The notes below the pieces were generated by a model. It had not been told where the DNA came from and ran no database searches. It was given only the letters and a program-made list of their open reading frames with translations. The position numbers were made by a program, and so were the translations under genes. Shown here one piece after another: positions 1 to 13,022 of a stretch of DNA of 64,000 bases. Origin of the DNA: Heracleum sosnowskyi (taxonomy: Eukaryota; Streptophyta; Magnoliopsida; Apiales; Apiaceae); the NCBI GenBank assembly GCA_030848705.1, contig CM061245.1:68242006-68306005 (forward strand), given 5' to 3'. Each line of letters opens with the position of its first letter. Position 1 is the first letter of the stretch.

Positions 1-918
1 ATTATGGAATTACTGTATTGCCCCTGGGGTTATAAACCCCTACCACCAGATCTTCTCATTCATTTTTTTCTTTCAGCCGCCTTGCTCTCTTGACTATACA
101 TACATATATATCTGGGATGCTAAAGTCGTGTCCATTACAAGATTTTAAAGGGTTAGAAAAGTGGAGTGTTGACGGTAGGCAGTAGTGTCTAAATCTATTT
201 CCCCAAACAAAGGTATATAATATACCTCCTGTTGCCAAAAGAGTGAGGAGTTACATGGCTGGTGATGTTACGAGGTGTTGGGATATTGCAAGTTCGTGCA
301 AATTACTGTATGGTTACGCTACTTTGATTTTCCTACAAGTTCAGATCCCACAAATCAGGTATCTTGGTTAGACAATCTTTTCTTAATGATAGTGGTAAAT
401 GTAATATTTTATGTGCCAATATCACTTACTATCTCTTATTTTTATTCTGGGTAATCATAGAGTTTGAAATAGTGACACTATATATTGGAAGTTATCAAAA
501 CGAATGGTTCTGATTTATCAAAAGGCAGAGATATTTCTGGAAACAAAATATATTTTGTTTTGGATAGTGATCATGGAATTGAAATGTTCCTTGTTGTTTG
601 TAGTTTATTTGGGCACTAATTTTATGATAATCCGACTTACGAGTCCAACGTTATGACAATTTTATTAAAGGTAGCGCTAATAAGTATTTTCTGTACTCTG
701 GTCCTGTTTTCAATTAATTCGTTTTATAACCAAATGAAATGTTTTGGAGCTGAAATTTTTATGGTGGGATCACTGGACTCTAAATATGATCTCGGCAAAA
801 TTTGGTTTTAAAATGCTGAATATTTTATTTAATAAAATTGTTATAATAAAAAGTGCGCAGTGACGTTTTGTATTTCCAGATTGACTGTCTCTGTTTTGAA
901 TGATTATTCGGACCACTT
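1..918 (+). repeat. Element C left LTR, 5' portion
   Basis: Bases 1-222 match 19182-19403 and bases 223-918 match 56644-57337, the corresponding parts of the right LTR. The segment ends with the CACTT target duplication (914-918) of element A. Bases 207-222 show the uninterrupted site into which D inserted in the other LTR. Short ORFs here have no family features. Confidence 0.92.
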
Positions 919-1212
919 TGTTAGGAATATGTTGTTCTTGATGATAATTATAAAACACTTAGTAGATTTTGTATTAAGTCATTTTGTAACTGTCAACGGA
1001 ATGGCATGCTTTGCAGTTTTCGTTGACAGGAAGCTCATCAACGAAATGAGTGATGTAGCAATTGCACTGTACAATACTTCATAGTTTGATATGCATTTTG
1101 TTGTAGGTATTAGATAGGTTTTCTAAGTCATGTTGACTAAGTACTAGATAGGCAAAATAGGTTGGTGAATTGTAAATATATTATGCCTTGTAATTTTGCC
1201 TAAGTGAAGACA

Positions 1213-1345
1213 TGTCAACGGAATGAAGATTACTCTATCAACGAAATGAAGATTACTCTATCAACGAAACGAGGATTATACCATCAACGAAATGAAGAAT
1301 AAAGCTATCAACGAAACACATCTCTCTACTATCAACGAATCATTA
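1213..1345 (+). repeat. Tandem CAACGRAA units in the A 5' LTR
   Basis: Units of roughly 23 bp carry the core ATCAACGAAA and vary at the following bases. The 5' LTR has one unit more than the 3' LTR (13318-13425), which accounts exactly for the 23-bp length difference between the LTRs. Confidence 0.85.
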
Positions 1346-1620
1346 TTGCTTTTCTGAATAGTTGACAAAGTGATAGTGACAGTTATCTGACAGATCAAAA
1401 GGGAGATATGGAAGTGTACTTTGCATTGGAAGCCATCAAAATGGTTACTGGAAATAAGGAAACATTCCAATTTCCAATTAGGTTCTTGGGAGTGATCATA
1501 ATAAGCATGAAGACAAAAGCCAAGATCTCCAAGGACCATTGGACAAAAGGGATGAAAAGCAAGCTATTGAAAGTTACTTTAGATTATTTTAGAGTAGCCA
1601 AAAATAGCATTGTAAACTTG

Positions 1621-1632
1621 GGTTATATAACC
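1621..1632 (+). promoter_or_regulatory. TATA box of the A 5' LTR inside a palindrome
   Basis: GGTTATATAACC is a perfect 12-bp palindrome with a TATATAA core. It lies about 135 bp upstream of an AATAAA signal, as expected for the U3/R boundary. The copy in the 3' LTR is at 13702-13713. Assignment as the core promoter is inferred from position and motif. Confidence 0.6.
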
Positions 1633-1777
1633 AAGTGTAGCAGTTCATTTTAGATATAGAAGTGGGTGAGATAAAATAGTTTGTATTAGCTTTTTCAAGA
1701 GCACTCTCACTTTGTATCAAGAACTGAGCAGCTGTGATACTTATGTAACACAGATTATTTCCGCAATAAAAATTATC

Positions 1778-1806
1778 TCAGTTGGATCCTCAAAACATCC
1801 AACTGA
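1778..1806 (+). other. R/U5 hairpin of element A
   Basis: TCAGTTGGAT and ATCCAACTGA form a perfect 10-bp stem around a 9-nt loop, eight bases after AATAAA. An identical copy lies at 13859-13887. A role in polyadenylation or as an RNA structure is inference. Confidence 0.6.
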
Positions 1807-1882
1807 AATTTTATAGTTGTTTGTGTTTTTATTTCAGTTCAGTTTTTATTTTTGAAAGTTGTTTTAAAGTTTCGAAATATCT

Positions 1883-1920
1883 AGAATTGTATTCAACCCC
1901 CCCCCCCCTTCTACAATTCT
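1883..1920 (+). other. U5 hairpin with C-rich loop, element A
   Basis: AGAATTGTA pairs with TACAATTCT across a loop with a long C run. The same design with a different stem occurs in family B (25029-25058), with matching changes on both arms. The copy in the 3' LTR lies around 13964-14001. Confidence 0.65.
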
Positions 1921-1944
1921 GTTAGGTCATTTGGGATTAACAAT

Positions 1945-1956
1945 TGGTATCAGAGC
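1945..1956 (+). other. Primer-binding site of element A (tRNA-iMet)
   Basis: TGGTATCAGAGC is complementary to the 3' end of plant initiator tRNA-Met. It starts two bases after the LTR end at 1942. Confidence 0.95.
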
Positions 1957-2005
1957 AAGCTTCTAACATACAAGAAGTTTAAAGATCAAGGCCAAAACAG
2001 TAACC

Positions 2006-4477
2006 ATGGTAAAGAAGGATGCAGGTGTAAAGATACCAGTTCTAGATAAGGACATTTACTTTCACTGGAAAGTAAAAATGCATCTACATCTCATGTCTAT
2101 GGATGAGAGATATGTAGACTGCATTGAAAAAGGTCCACATGTTCCCATGAAGTTTGCATCTAGAGTTGGACTGCCAGATGATGCTCCAGATGTGGAAATT
2201 CCAAAACCTGCCTCAGAATGGACTATTGAAGATGTTGCAGAAATCCATAAAGACAAAAGAACCATGAACATTCTGTTTAATGGTTTGGAGCAAGAGATGT
2301 TTGACAATGTCATAAACTGTACAACCTCTAAAGAAGTATGGGACACTGTTAGAACACTTTGTGAAGGAACTGAGCAAGTTAGGGAGAACAAAATGCAACT
2401 CCTTATACAACAGTATGAGCACTTTCATTTTAAATCTGGTGAAACCCTAAATGACACGTTTAGTAGGTTTCAAAAGCTTTTGAATGGATTAAAGTTGTAT
2501 GGGAGAATCTACCAAACCAAGGATTCAAACCTCAAATTTCTTAGAGCTCTTCCAAAAGAATGGAAGCCTATGACTGTTTCCCTGAGAAACACTCAGGAGT
2601 ACAAAGACTACACTCTTGAGAGGCTTTATGGAACTTTAAAGACATATGAGTTGGAAATGGAGCAAGATGAAGAAATTGAGAAGGTACAAAAGAAAGGTGG
2701 ATCTATTGCATTAATTGCATCTGTGAACCAACTAGAAGATGACAATGAAGAAACTGCAAAAGCCACAACTAGTCAAGCTAGTTGTAGGAGTGATGTTAGC
2801 AAGGGTAAAGGCAAGATGACAGAAGAAGAAGAACCAGATCCAGCCAACTTGGATGACTTAGATGAGATTGATGACCACATTGCTTTTCTTTCACAGAAAT
2901 TCTCTAAGTTCAAATTCAAGAGAAACTCAGAAGCAAGGCCACCCAGGAGAGACTTTCAACCTAGCAAAAATAACTGGATTGAAAAGTCTAAGTCTAAATG
3001 TTTCAACTGTGGAATGATTGGTCACTTTGCTGGAGATTGCAGAAAGCCCAAAGTTGAGAAGGGCAACAGGAAATTTGAGCCTGTTGATTATAAAAAGAAA
3101 TACTTTGAACTTCTCAAGCAAAAAGAAAAGGCTTTCATGTCTCAGGAGTATGATTGGGCTGGTAATGGTGAAGATTCTGATGATGATGTTGAGTATGTCA
3201 ACTTGGCTCTAATGGCTAACAATCATGAGCAGGAAGCAAGTTCCTCTAGCAATCAGGTAACAATTACTAATCTTTCTGAGCTTTCTAAAGAGGATTGCGA
3301 TAGTGCAGTAAATGAAATGTCTACTGTACTATATAATTTGCGTGTTACTCTTAAATCACTTACCAAAGAGAACTCAAGAATCAAAGAGTCTAATATGCTC
3401 TTAAGTGATAGAAATGTCATGTTAGAAGCACAGTTCATTGAGTTTGAGAAAATGAGGTGTGTTAGTAGGGATGCTAAGAAGGAACTTGAGAAAGTGTTAG
3501 AAAGGGAAGAGATTCTTAAAACATAACTTGAAAAAGAACAAAATGTGATTGCAAAATGGAAAGATTCCAGGAATGTTGCTACCAACATCATTAATGTTCA
3601 AGGTATGGAATCTTTCTGTGAGCAATCATGGAAAAAGAACAAAGAGAAGCTAAGGTATGCTGGTGAAACCTTAGAATCAGAAACAGAGTCAACAAACAAC
3701 AATGATCATTTGTTGAAGGTTGATATGTCAACGGAATGCAAAGTTTCGTTGACAGATGAACCATCAACCGATCAGGCTGTTTCATTGACAGAGAAAAGGA
3801 AAGAAGTACTCACTAGACTTAATAACAAGTATGGTCCTGTCACCAAGAACTTTGTTCAAGGTGAGTCTAGTAAATCAAAGAAAGTTGAGAAGCCTGTTGA
3901 AAGAGCAAATGTAGGTCACTTGTCTAACAAGCAATTGAAAGACAAGTTAGAGAAAATTCAAGTTGAGACTAAGGGCAATAAAAAGAATAACATGAATGGC
4001 AAAGTAGGGATTAACAAACATAACAATTACACACCTGATAAATATGCTCCTAGAAAGACATGTGTTAATTGTGGTAGTGTTAGTCATTTATCTACTAACT
4101 GCAAATCTGTTAAGAAGACTGCTAATGTGAAAATGCATAAGCCTTCAAAGAATGGTTATATGCCTACAATGCCTGTTATGACTAACATGCTTGCTCCATA
4201 TGCACAATTTCAGAATCCATATGCTAGCATGCCATTTGTGCCTAATCCATACATGAATATGTTTAATGTGCCACAAATGCCATGGAATATGAATAACATG
4301 TTTGTTCCTCCATCTATGCATGCTGTGAATGAAAATGTGAGCAATCCTCATAAATCAACACCAAAAGTAAAGGTTGATTTAAATCAATCTGAGCCCAAGG
4401 TGAAAAATGATATAAAAGGTAAATCAAAGGCTAACAAAACAGGACCCAAGGAAACTTGGGTACCAAAATCAACTTGA
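2006..4477 (+). pseudogene. gag: Element A gag, interrupted by one in-frame stop
   Basis: Gag packages the element RNA in virus-like particles. The ATG at 2006 opens a 506-codon stretch that stops at TAA 3524-3526. The same frame continues to TGA 4475-4477, about 824 codons in total. Residues about 10-220 are the copia gag core. A CCHC zinc knuckle (CFNCGMIGHFAGDC) lies near residues 332-345 and a second one (CVNCGSVSHLSTNC) near 685. A long Leu/Glu/Lys-rich coiled coil spans about 425-520, where the stop falls. The length and coiled coil are typical of Sirevirus gag. The stop probably comes from a CAA codon (one C-to-T change). The 3' part is Met/Pro/Asn-rich. The family motif (CAACGGAATG, CGTTGACA) occurs inside the coding sequence near 3727-3757. 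Confidence 0.92.
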
Positions 4478-4491
4478 TTTGATTTTATTGT

Positions 4492-7400
4492 GTGCAGGGA
4501 GACAAAAGGAATCTTTGGTACTTGGATAGTGGATGTTCAAGACACATGACTGGTGATTCTACCCTGCTCACAGAGTTTCAGGAAAGAGCTGGCCCTTGTA
4601 TTGCTTTTGGAGATGACAGCAAAGGCTACACTAAGGGATATGGCTTGATTTCAAAAGAAAATGTCATCATTGAGGAGGTTGCATTGGTGGATGGTCTTAA
4701 GCACAATTTGCTTAGTATCAGCCAACTTTGTGACAAAGGATTTTTAGTTACTTTTTCTAAAGAAACCTGTGTTGTTTCTAAAGGAGGAAACAACAATGTG
4801 GTAATGACTGGATTCAGAAGAGGGAATGTGTACATTGATGACTTTAGTAGCACAAGTCCAGACACCATCACTTGTCTCTTCAGCAAGGCAAGCAAGGATG
4901 AAAGTTGGCTATGGCACAAGAAATTATCTCATCTGAATTTTAAGGTTATGAATGACTTGGTGAGGAAAGATCTTGCTAAAGGAATTCCACAGGTGGAATT
5001 CTCCAAAGATGGTTTGTGTGATGCCTGTCAAAAAGGGAAACAAAAGAAGGCATCATTCAAAAGCAAGTCAGAGTCATCAATTGTCCAACAGCTTGAGCTG
5101 CTTCATATGGATCTATTTGGCCCTGTAAATGTCATGTCCATTTCAAAGAAGAAATACTGTCTTGTGATTGTTGATGATTTTTCTAGATTTACATGGACTT
5201 TCTTTTTGCACTCCAAAGATGAGGCAAGTGAAATCATTATCAATCACATCAAGATGGTAAACAATCATCCTGATTTCAAAGTAAGAAGGATTAGGAGTGA
5301 CAATGGGACAGAATTCAAGAATTCAAGCATGAAGGTGTTCTGTGAAGAAAATGGTATTTTACATGAGTTTTCAGCAGCAAGGACACCACAGCAAAATGGT
5401 GTAGTTGAAAGGAAAAACAGAACACTTATTGAAGCTGCAAGGACAATGCTAGATGAATCAAAGTTACCAACTTATTTCTGGGATGAGGCAGTTAACACAG
5501 CTTGCTTCACTCAAAATATTTCTTTGATTAATCAGGCGAAGGGAATGACCCCTTATCAACTACTCAAAAGAAAGAAGCCACTATTGGATTTTCTTCATGT
5601 CTTTGGATGCAAGTGTTTTGTTTTGAGAAATCAAGCTGAGCATTTGGGGAAATTTGAAGCAAAGGCAGATGAAACAATATTTGTGGGATATGCAGCAGGG
5701 AAAGCTTACAGAGTCTATAATCTCAGAACCAACATTGTTATGGAATCTGTACATGTTGTTTTTTGATGATATCAAAATACAAGGTCTCTGTGATGAAGGT
5801 TTTCATGAAAGTCTTTCTTTTGAGAATGAGGAAGGAGATCAAGTGAATCATGTCAAGGCTATTGAGAAACAGCCTAAAGTTGTTGTATCTAACACAGATG
5901 AAAGCAGCAGTGAAGATGAAATTGCTACATTGATATTGAAAAGAATAGCTGCTAGCAGACCAAATGGTCATTTCGTTGACAGTCATGATGAAGGATTCGT
6001 TGCGTTTCGTTGACAGTCAAAATGGTCATACCGTTGACAGTCATGGAAATGCCTCTAGAAGTGATCATTTAGGGACAACAAACTCAGGGGGAGTTTCTCA
6101 AGGACAAATATCTAATCATGGCAACCATGATCATGAAGCTACTTCTTCAAGAGCTAATCTACCTCCCTCAAGGAAATGGACTAAAGATCATCCCTTTGAA
6201 CTCATTATAGGTGATGTTTCTTCAAAAGTCCAAACTAGAAGAGCAACTCAAGAGGAATGTTTATATAGTAGCTTTCTGTCTCAAGATGAGCTAAAGAAAG
6301 TTGAGGATGCACTTCTAGATCCAAATTGGGTATTAGCTATGCAAGAGGAGCTAAACCAATTTGAGAGAAACAAAGTTTGGAAGCTGGTGCCCAAGCCTAA
6401 GGACAGGAGTGTTATAGGCACAAAATGAGTGTTCAGAAACAAGATGGATGAAAATGGCATAGTCATAAGGAACAAAGATAGATTGGTTGCAAAAGGCTAT
6501 TCACAGGAAGAGGGAATTGATTTTGATGAAACCTTTGCTCCTGTTGCAAGACTAGAAGCAATAAGGATTTTCCTAGCCTATGCAGCCCATGCCAATTTCA
6601 AGGTCTATCAAATGGATGTGAAGAGTGCTTTTCTGAATGAGGAATTGGAAGAGGAGGTGTATGTAAGTCAACCTCCTGGTTTTGAAGATGATGATTTTTC
6701 AGAGTATGTGTACTTCCTCCTTAAAGCACTCTATGGTTTGAAACAAGCACCTAGAGCCTGGTATGACACACTTTCACAGTTCCTCCTTGAGAATCACTTC
6801 ACTAGAGGTACTGTAGATAAAACTCTTTTTCATAGGATTGTGAATGGCTCTACTATACTTGTTCAAATTTATGTAGATGACATAATCTTTGGGTCTACAG
6901 ATGTAAAACTTTGTCAAAAGTTTGCCAAGCTTATGCAGAGTAAATATGAAATAAGCATGATGGGAGAATTAACTTACTTTCTTGGTCTCCAAATAAAGCA
7001 AGTTAATGAAGGCATTTTCATTAGTCAAACAAAATATATTCATGATTTGTTAAAGAAATTTAACCTAATGGAATGCTCTCCTGCCAAAACTCCCATGCAT
7101 ACTGCCACCAAACTTGAATTGAATACTAAGGAAAAATCTGTGGACATTTCAAGTTACAGAGGCATGGTAGGCTCACTTTTATATTTAACAGCTAGTAGAC
7201 CTGATATTATGTTTGCTACATGTCTATGTGCTAGATTTCAGGCTGATCCTAGGGAATCCCATTTAGTTGCTATTAAAAGAATTTTCAGATATCTCAAAGG
7301 AACACCAAACCTTGGCATTTGGTATCCTAGAGAATCTGGCTTTGAACTAATTGGTTATTCAGATGCAAATTATGCAGGATGTAAAATTGACAGGAAAAGC

Positions 7401-7814
7401 ACAACAGGCACCTGTCAATTCCTAGAAAACAAGCTTGTGTCATGGTTCAGCAAGAAACAAAACTCAGTTTCTACCTCCACAGCTGAGGCTGAGTATATTG
7501 CAGCTGGAAGTTGTTGTGCACAGATTTTATGGATGAAAAATCAACTACTTGATTATGGACTAAGAGTTGAGAAAATCCCTATCTTCTGTGACAACACTAG
7601 TGCCATTGCCATTACTGAGAATCCAGTACAGCATTCTAGGACCAAGCACATTGACATCAAGTACCATTTCATTAGAGAACATGTTATGAATGGTACTGTG
7701 GAGTTACATTTTGTTCCAAGTGAACAACAACTTGTAGACATCTTTACCAAGCCACTTGATGAATCTACATTCTCAAGATTAGTAAGTGAGCTAGGTATGC
7801 TAAATTTCTCTTAA
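4492..7814 (+). pseudogene. pol: Element A pol (protease-integrase-RT-RNase H), two frameshifts and one stop
   Basis: The order PR-IN-RT-RH is copia-type. The aspartic protease motif DSGCSRHMTG lies near 4522-4552. The integrase HHCC finger spans about 4910-5040. The integrase core shows HMDLFGPV, RSDNGTEF and GVVERKNR, giving D, D and E. RT has YVDDIIFGS near 6870-6897, and RNase H ends the protein. Lesions are an extra T in a T run at about 5759-5765, a second frameshift at about 5985-6015 within the CGTTGACA repeats of the IN-RT linker, and TGG to TGA at 6426-6428 just before the RT palm. The gag stop is followed by 17 nt before the CAGGG at the start of pol, so pol is in another frame than gag, unlike family B where it is 18 nt and in frame. 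No ATG opens pol; the frame is open from GTG at 4492. Confidence 0.94.
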
Positions 7815-8351
7815 TTATTTCTGAGATTTTTGCAAGTTACAAAGAAGCCAGAATTTTGCTATGTTTTTCTGTGAATTAATTTTCTCAGGAAAAAGTGCAA
7901 TTTTGTCTAAGTTAAAATTACTATGTCAACGAAACGCACCATTTCGTTGACAGTCTTAGCATTTTTCTGGGTGTTTCGTTGATAGCTCTCTTATATCAAC
8001 GAAACGCAGCTTTATCAACGAAATAGACGGGACCTTAAACGCCCAATTCTGATTCGTTGATATAGCGCAGTTAATCTGAACCGTTGAAAATTGTCACGTC
8101 TTTTACCACGATCTATGCATACACCCCTGTAAGTATAAATCATGGTAATATTTTAATTGTAACGGTTACATTTTTAAGCCAATCCAGTCATTCATATTTA
8201 TTATTGGACTTAATTTTTGAGAATTTTTGGGGGAGTATTTAAGAAATTTCATTTTCTTTAATTCTTTTCTACCTGTTCTCAAAAATTCCAAAGGCTTTCT
8301 TACTTCTTCTCTCTCAAAGCAAATTACAGTTCGAGCTTTCTTCACTTAACA
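7815..8351 (+). repeat. A spacer between pol and ORF3 with motif cluster
   Basis: This is a non-coding stretch. Bases 7923-8090 hold about seven copies of the family motif in both orientations (TCAACGAAACG and TTCGTTGACA). A polypurine-tract-like GGGGGAG lies at 8229-8235, and a T/C-rich leader precedes the ORF3 ATG. No antisense ORF like that of family B is present. Confidence 0.7.
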
Positions 8352-11300
8352 ATGGCACCCATAATTAAGCTCATGTCAGCAGGAGGGTTCATTTACGAAA
8401 AGAACAACTCTATTCCTTTTGTTGTCAAGGAAAGCCCAAACAGACTCTTTTTCAAAATGATGGATTTCATGATGAACTGCAAACTGAGCTATGCAATGTT
8501 TCACTCAACTCCGCTCTACAATGAGATAATCGAGGAGATTTGGACCTCATGTGAGTACAGTGGGACAAATTGCACTTTGCAATTCACCATTCATGGTAAT
8601 GAGTACATAGTCAATTCTGATGTGTTGCAAGCTTGCTTACACCTTCCTGAAAATAATTGCTCTGCTTTGCCTACATATACTGAAATGATTAACATGCTAA
8701 ATTCCATAAACTACTCTTTGCCTACTGATAATCTGGGTAAAATAATTAGGAGAGGTTTGGTTAGGGAATATAGTTATTTAGCTGATGCATTTATCAAAGT
8801 CTTTTCTGGTAAAATTAGTAATTTTGATGCATTAACTAATTTTATGTTGATTCTATTCACCATGCTCCTAACTGATAGATATTACAACTTTAGCACCCAA
8901 CTTATGTATGAAATTGGTGCTAAGTTGGGTGATAAGGCAAATAGGAAGAAAAATATCTATTATGCAAGATTTCTGATGATGTTGGCTAACCATGTTAGTC
9001 CAGCACCATTGGTTATCTGTAACCCTGTTTCCAGGTTTGATTTCTTTGTGCAAGAGAAGAGGGTCTTGACAGACATACTGAGGCTGAACCACAATGGTGA
9101 TGTCACAGTGGTGTATCTGCCAATAATTGAGGTAACTACTACTATCCCTGCTAGTATAGCTGTTACTTCTACTGTTTCACCCAACCCTGTTGCTATGGAG
9201 TCTGTAGTTGTGACCCAACAGGCTCCTGTCCCAGCAGCAAAACCAAAATCAAAGAAATCTTCCAAGCCAACCTCAGGTGCTTCTCAAAAGGCACCTGTTG
9301 TAAAATCCACTACACAACCAAAGGGGAGTGGTGTAGGTGTTGTGACAGGTGAGGGAAGGGGTGAACATAAAAGAAACCCTAAGGATAAGGTGGGAGAGAT
9401 GAGTGAGATCCAGCCTAGCCCCATTGTGTCTTCCCAACAAGGCACAATGAGTAATATGGATTTAAACACAAGTCTAGTTGCATCCTCCCAAAAGGATGTA
9501 ATTATTGAAACAAGCTCTCCTCCAAGAGCACACTCCAAGAGAGTAAGGGACACTTCAAGCCCACAGTCTACAATTTCCCAATACCAAAGGAGAGTGAAAC
9601 AAAAATCCCAGGTTTCACAGGGTGCACACACACTGGAAGCAACACTTCCAGTATCTCAAATTCAGTTTGATGTAACCCCTATCATTACTCTGGGGTTACA
9701 GTCCCATTCTTTAAACATCAATCTTGAACCTACTCCACAAAATTCTCCAACTCAGTCACTAGATGTGGATATGATCCATTCATCTATCCCTGATTCTCCA
9801 ACTCTTTTCTTGGAGAAGCCCCACTCTGAAATTGGTGACCATCACTTGTTAAGTGATTTGTTGGGCCACCAATCATCCTTTTCTGAAGTTACAAGAGGAT
9901 CTGTGGAACAATCTCTAAAATCAATCACCACAGATTCTACTGTAATCTCACTTTCTCAAAGTGCTTTCTTGACTTCATCAACAAAACAGTCTCTTTCGTT
10001 GACAAGTGTTTCTCCATCAACGGTATCCATATCGTTGACAGTTCAAACTACCATACCGTTGATAGTTCATTCTGCACCTCTTATTGAAAATCAAGTTGTT
10101 TCCACAACTAGTGCAGATGATCTAGTGGTAGTTGAAACACTTCTAGGAATGAGAGGGAGTGAAACTGAGAGGCTGGCTTGCAGCCAGGCAAAAGGAGAGG
10201 CTGAGAGTGAGAGGCTGACTATTTCTTCCAGTCAGGCAAAAGGAGAGGCTGAGGGTTCCACCTTAGTAGGTGAAGGTGAGGGTGTGAGAGGTGTGAGCCA
10301 TGGGGAACCCATGATGCAAGAATATAGAGGAGAGAGAGAAGGGACTACAGGAGCTCTAAGGGAGGAAGCAGCCATTGCAAATGAGTTCATGGAGGTTCAT
10401 GAGGGAGAAAGGGAACTTACTTTCCAAGAGCATTATCAACAAACTCTGGATAGTATTTCCCTGGATCCTGAGACCTTTACTCATCCTGTGCCAGCCTATC
10501 AAGTTATGGCTCAGCAGGGCAATGTGGAGGCAGAAAGGTCTTTCAACCTAATCCATACAACTGCATCTATGCAAAGAGCAAAGGATGCAATCACCAATCT
10601 GTCTCCAGGAGCTGCAGCAAGTGGTGAGTTTGATTTTTCTGATGATGACAGTTTTGGTGACAATCTACAGGTGGCCATCACTTCACAGACTGGGACTTCT
10701 GTGGTGCCCCCTACACCAAACTGGCTTTCTCAAGATATGTATGGAAGAATCAACTTGGATACTGCAATTACTAGGAAGTATAATGAGGCCTATCTGGCTC
10801 ATGAGTCTGCAAGTGTCAATGACAAGAAATTCTACAAAGCCATCATGGATTCTCTGGAAATTCAAAGGCTACCGATGCTGCAGACTAGGAATGAAGCAAG
10901 GGAAATCAAGGATTCTATTGGGAACCTTAAAGATGCTTCTGATAGGAGGCTTGATGAAAAGCTCCCTCTTTTCACTGTCCAAGATGAACAGGTTTTTCTC
11001 TAAGGAACCTGAGGTGGCTACCTCCTTGAAGACTCTATCTTCTAGAGTGGACAAGGTGGAAGCTACTTTATCTCAAATGCAAAGGGAACAGGAGAAGCAA
11101 ACCCAACTTTTAGCCCAGCTAGTGGCAGCTCAAGGACTCCCAGTCATCTCTTTTGATGATAACAAAAAGGGGGAGAAATCTAAGGAGCTAGACATTCAAA
11201 TCACAAAGGTTATGGTCCCAGCCATTTCCCTGCCAAAGGAGCCACTAGCTATGGGGGAGTCAGGAAAGGATAAACTGGATGGTAATGACTTGATTAAGCA

Positions 11301-12828
11301 AGCATCTATGAGGCTACAACTTGCTGAACAAATAAAAGACCACTGGTCCAGCATAGATGCAAGAGTCAAGAAGATAGTTGAAACTGCAAATAATTCAAAT
11401 TCATCAACGGATGAAGCTACTTCTACAACACCATCAACGAATGCCATGGTTTTAGCATCAACGGAATGGGAGCCACAGACCAATTCTTTCTACGAAGTAA
11501 AGACCCTTCTACATGGAGTCACTCAAGGTCCAAGGAAAGAAAAAGGACAAACTTCATGCATTAGGGATGTGGAACAAGCTACACTTCAAGGAAGCCTATC
11601 TCCCAAGTCTCCTGCTAAACCAAAGGGCAAAAATATAGCAAGGACTTTCTATCCTTCACCCTATCCAGATGAGCTCAAGCTTCTTGGACTACTTATCACA
11701 AAATGCAAGGAAAGCAATGATCCTGAGATAAGGAAGCAAAGAGCAATTGTCTACAGAAATGGACAGGAAATTTGTGTTTGGTTTGGTCACCCAAATTTTG
11801 CTGAAGCTAAGGCTGAGGAGTTAGAAAGAGCAGCTATGCAAGCCCTTGCAGTTGCTCAATCTTTAGATGAAGAAGAAAGACAGCAAGAGGAAAGAGCCAA
11901 AGAGGAAAGGAGTACAAAGAAGAGCATAAGGCAACCCAAGGCAAGAGCTAAGAGAAACATAGCTTTTGAGAATGATGACTCTCAGAGCAATTCAACAGAC
12001 TCTTCTGCACCTATTGCACCTCCAACAATTCCTGATTCAGTTTCTGAGGTAAAGTTAGCCTGTGATCCTAAACATCCAGTAAATTTCCATGATCAGCCAA
12101 TTGAGCCAAAGGAAGAGCCAATTGAGTTTGATGAGGCCAACTTTCCAAAATTCCTCTTTGAAATGGATCCAAAGAAGAAATCTAAGCAGAGGACTGCCAA
12201 GGCTAAGCCAATTCTTGTAAGGAGACCACAAGCTGAGAAACCCCCTACCAACCGAGAAGACTTCATCTACATTGCTGATATCAGGGAGGAGTCTGACCTA
12301 CATATTAATCTTGATGACCTGGTTGAAGTGAGAGGAATAGCAGCTTCTTACAAACTACCAGAGAGATTGGTGTTTGTCTACAAGGGTGGGAGAGAACAGA
12401 TTTGGCCTCTACACAAAATTCTGGGAGAATACTATCAGACACTGCTATCTGTGTTCAAATGTCTGAAGAAAGATTTTGATTTTACCAAAACAGCCAAGTC
12501 TGAGGTTGTCTCCAAAATTTGCCAAATCAAAGCTAGCTGGAACAAGCCTGGTGCACTTCCCAGAGTATTGAAGGTCCCTCAAACAGGAAAGAAAATTCAT
12601 CTCCAACCTTTTTGGATGATGGAATTCAGAGACAAGGACAACTGTAGAAGATTCTTCAGAATAGAAGACCAACCGGAAAAGGCATCCAATGAAACTCTGA
12701 GATTAATGCAATCCAAGTTGGGGAATCAAGATGAAGAAGAGAAGATTTTCTACAAAAGACTTCAAGCTCAGATTGAGGAGAACAATACAAGAAAAAGGAA
12801 GAAAACAAGACCGGAGAGGCAAAGATGA
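8352..12828 (+). pseudogene. Element A ORF3 (Sirevirus env-like position), one frameshift
   Basis: An ATG at 8352 opens 883 codons. The frame shifts at about 10980-11000, and the rest (to TGA at 12826-12828) is read in the next frame, giving roughly 1490 codons in all. The N-terminal 220 residues are a compact hydrophobic/aromatic domain. The middle (residues 260-800) is Ser/Thr/Pro-rich and low complexity. A heptad-like coiled coil lies just after the frameshift. The C-terminal 180 residues resemble the C-terminus of ORF3 in family B, and the very end is Arg/Lys-rich. ORFs in this place are called env-like in Sireviruses. I see no signal peptide, furin site or clear membrane anchor, so an envelope role is not supported here. 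The family motif recurs at 9979-10073 and 11402-11466. Confidence 0.82.
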
Positions 12829-13022
12829 AAAATCTGCTCAGACTAGAGGAGCAACTCTGTGCACTTGTTTTGTAAGATTTTCTACTTTGTATTTCAATTA
12901 AAATTCAATGAAGCTCAATGCAATTTCTACTTTTATCATTTGTAATTTGTCAGAGTGTTTTTGTTATCATCAAGGCTCTTGATTTATGGCTGTTATTCTA
13001 TCAGTCATAAATTGGGGGAGAT
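12829..13022 (+). other. A 3' untranslated region and polypurine tract
   Basis: AT-rich 3' UTR ending in ATTGGGGGAGAT (13011-13022) directly before the 3' LTR. This G-rich tract is the plus-strand primer site typical of Sireviruses. Confidence 0.9.

Larger units (their letters stand above)
919..1942 (+). repeat. Element A 5' LTR
   Basis: The LTR begins TGTTAGGAAT and ends GGATTAACA, and the whole length is repeated at 13023-14023. Landmarks are a cluster of CAACGAAA repeats (1213-1340), a TATA box inside a 12-bp palindrome (1621-1632), an AATAAA signal (1765-1770), a 10-bp-stem hairpin (1778-1806), and a C-rich hairpin in U5 (1883-1920). Confidence 0.97.

Noticed and set aside
1276..1539. 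87-codon minus-strand ORF in the A LTR, also at 13357-13620
   Set aside because: Present in both LTRs because they are copies of each other; no domain, no promoter evidence, and it overlaps the tandem repeat. The overlapping + strand 81-codon ORF is rejected for the same reason.
8352..12828. Calling ORF3 of A a true envelope glycoprotein
   Set aside because: No signal peptide, cleavage site or membrane anchor can be seen; only its position matches the env-like label.
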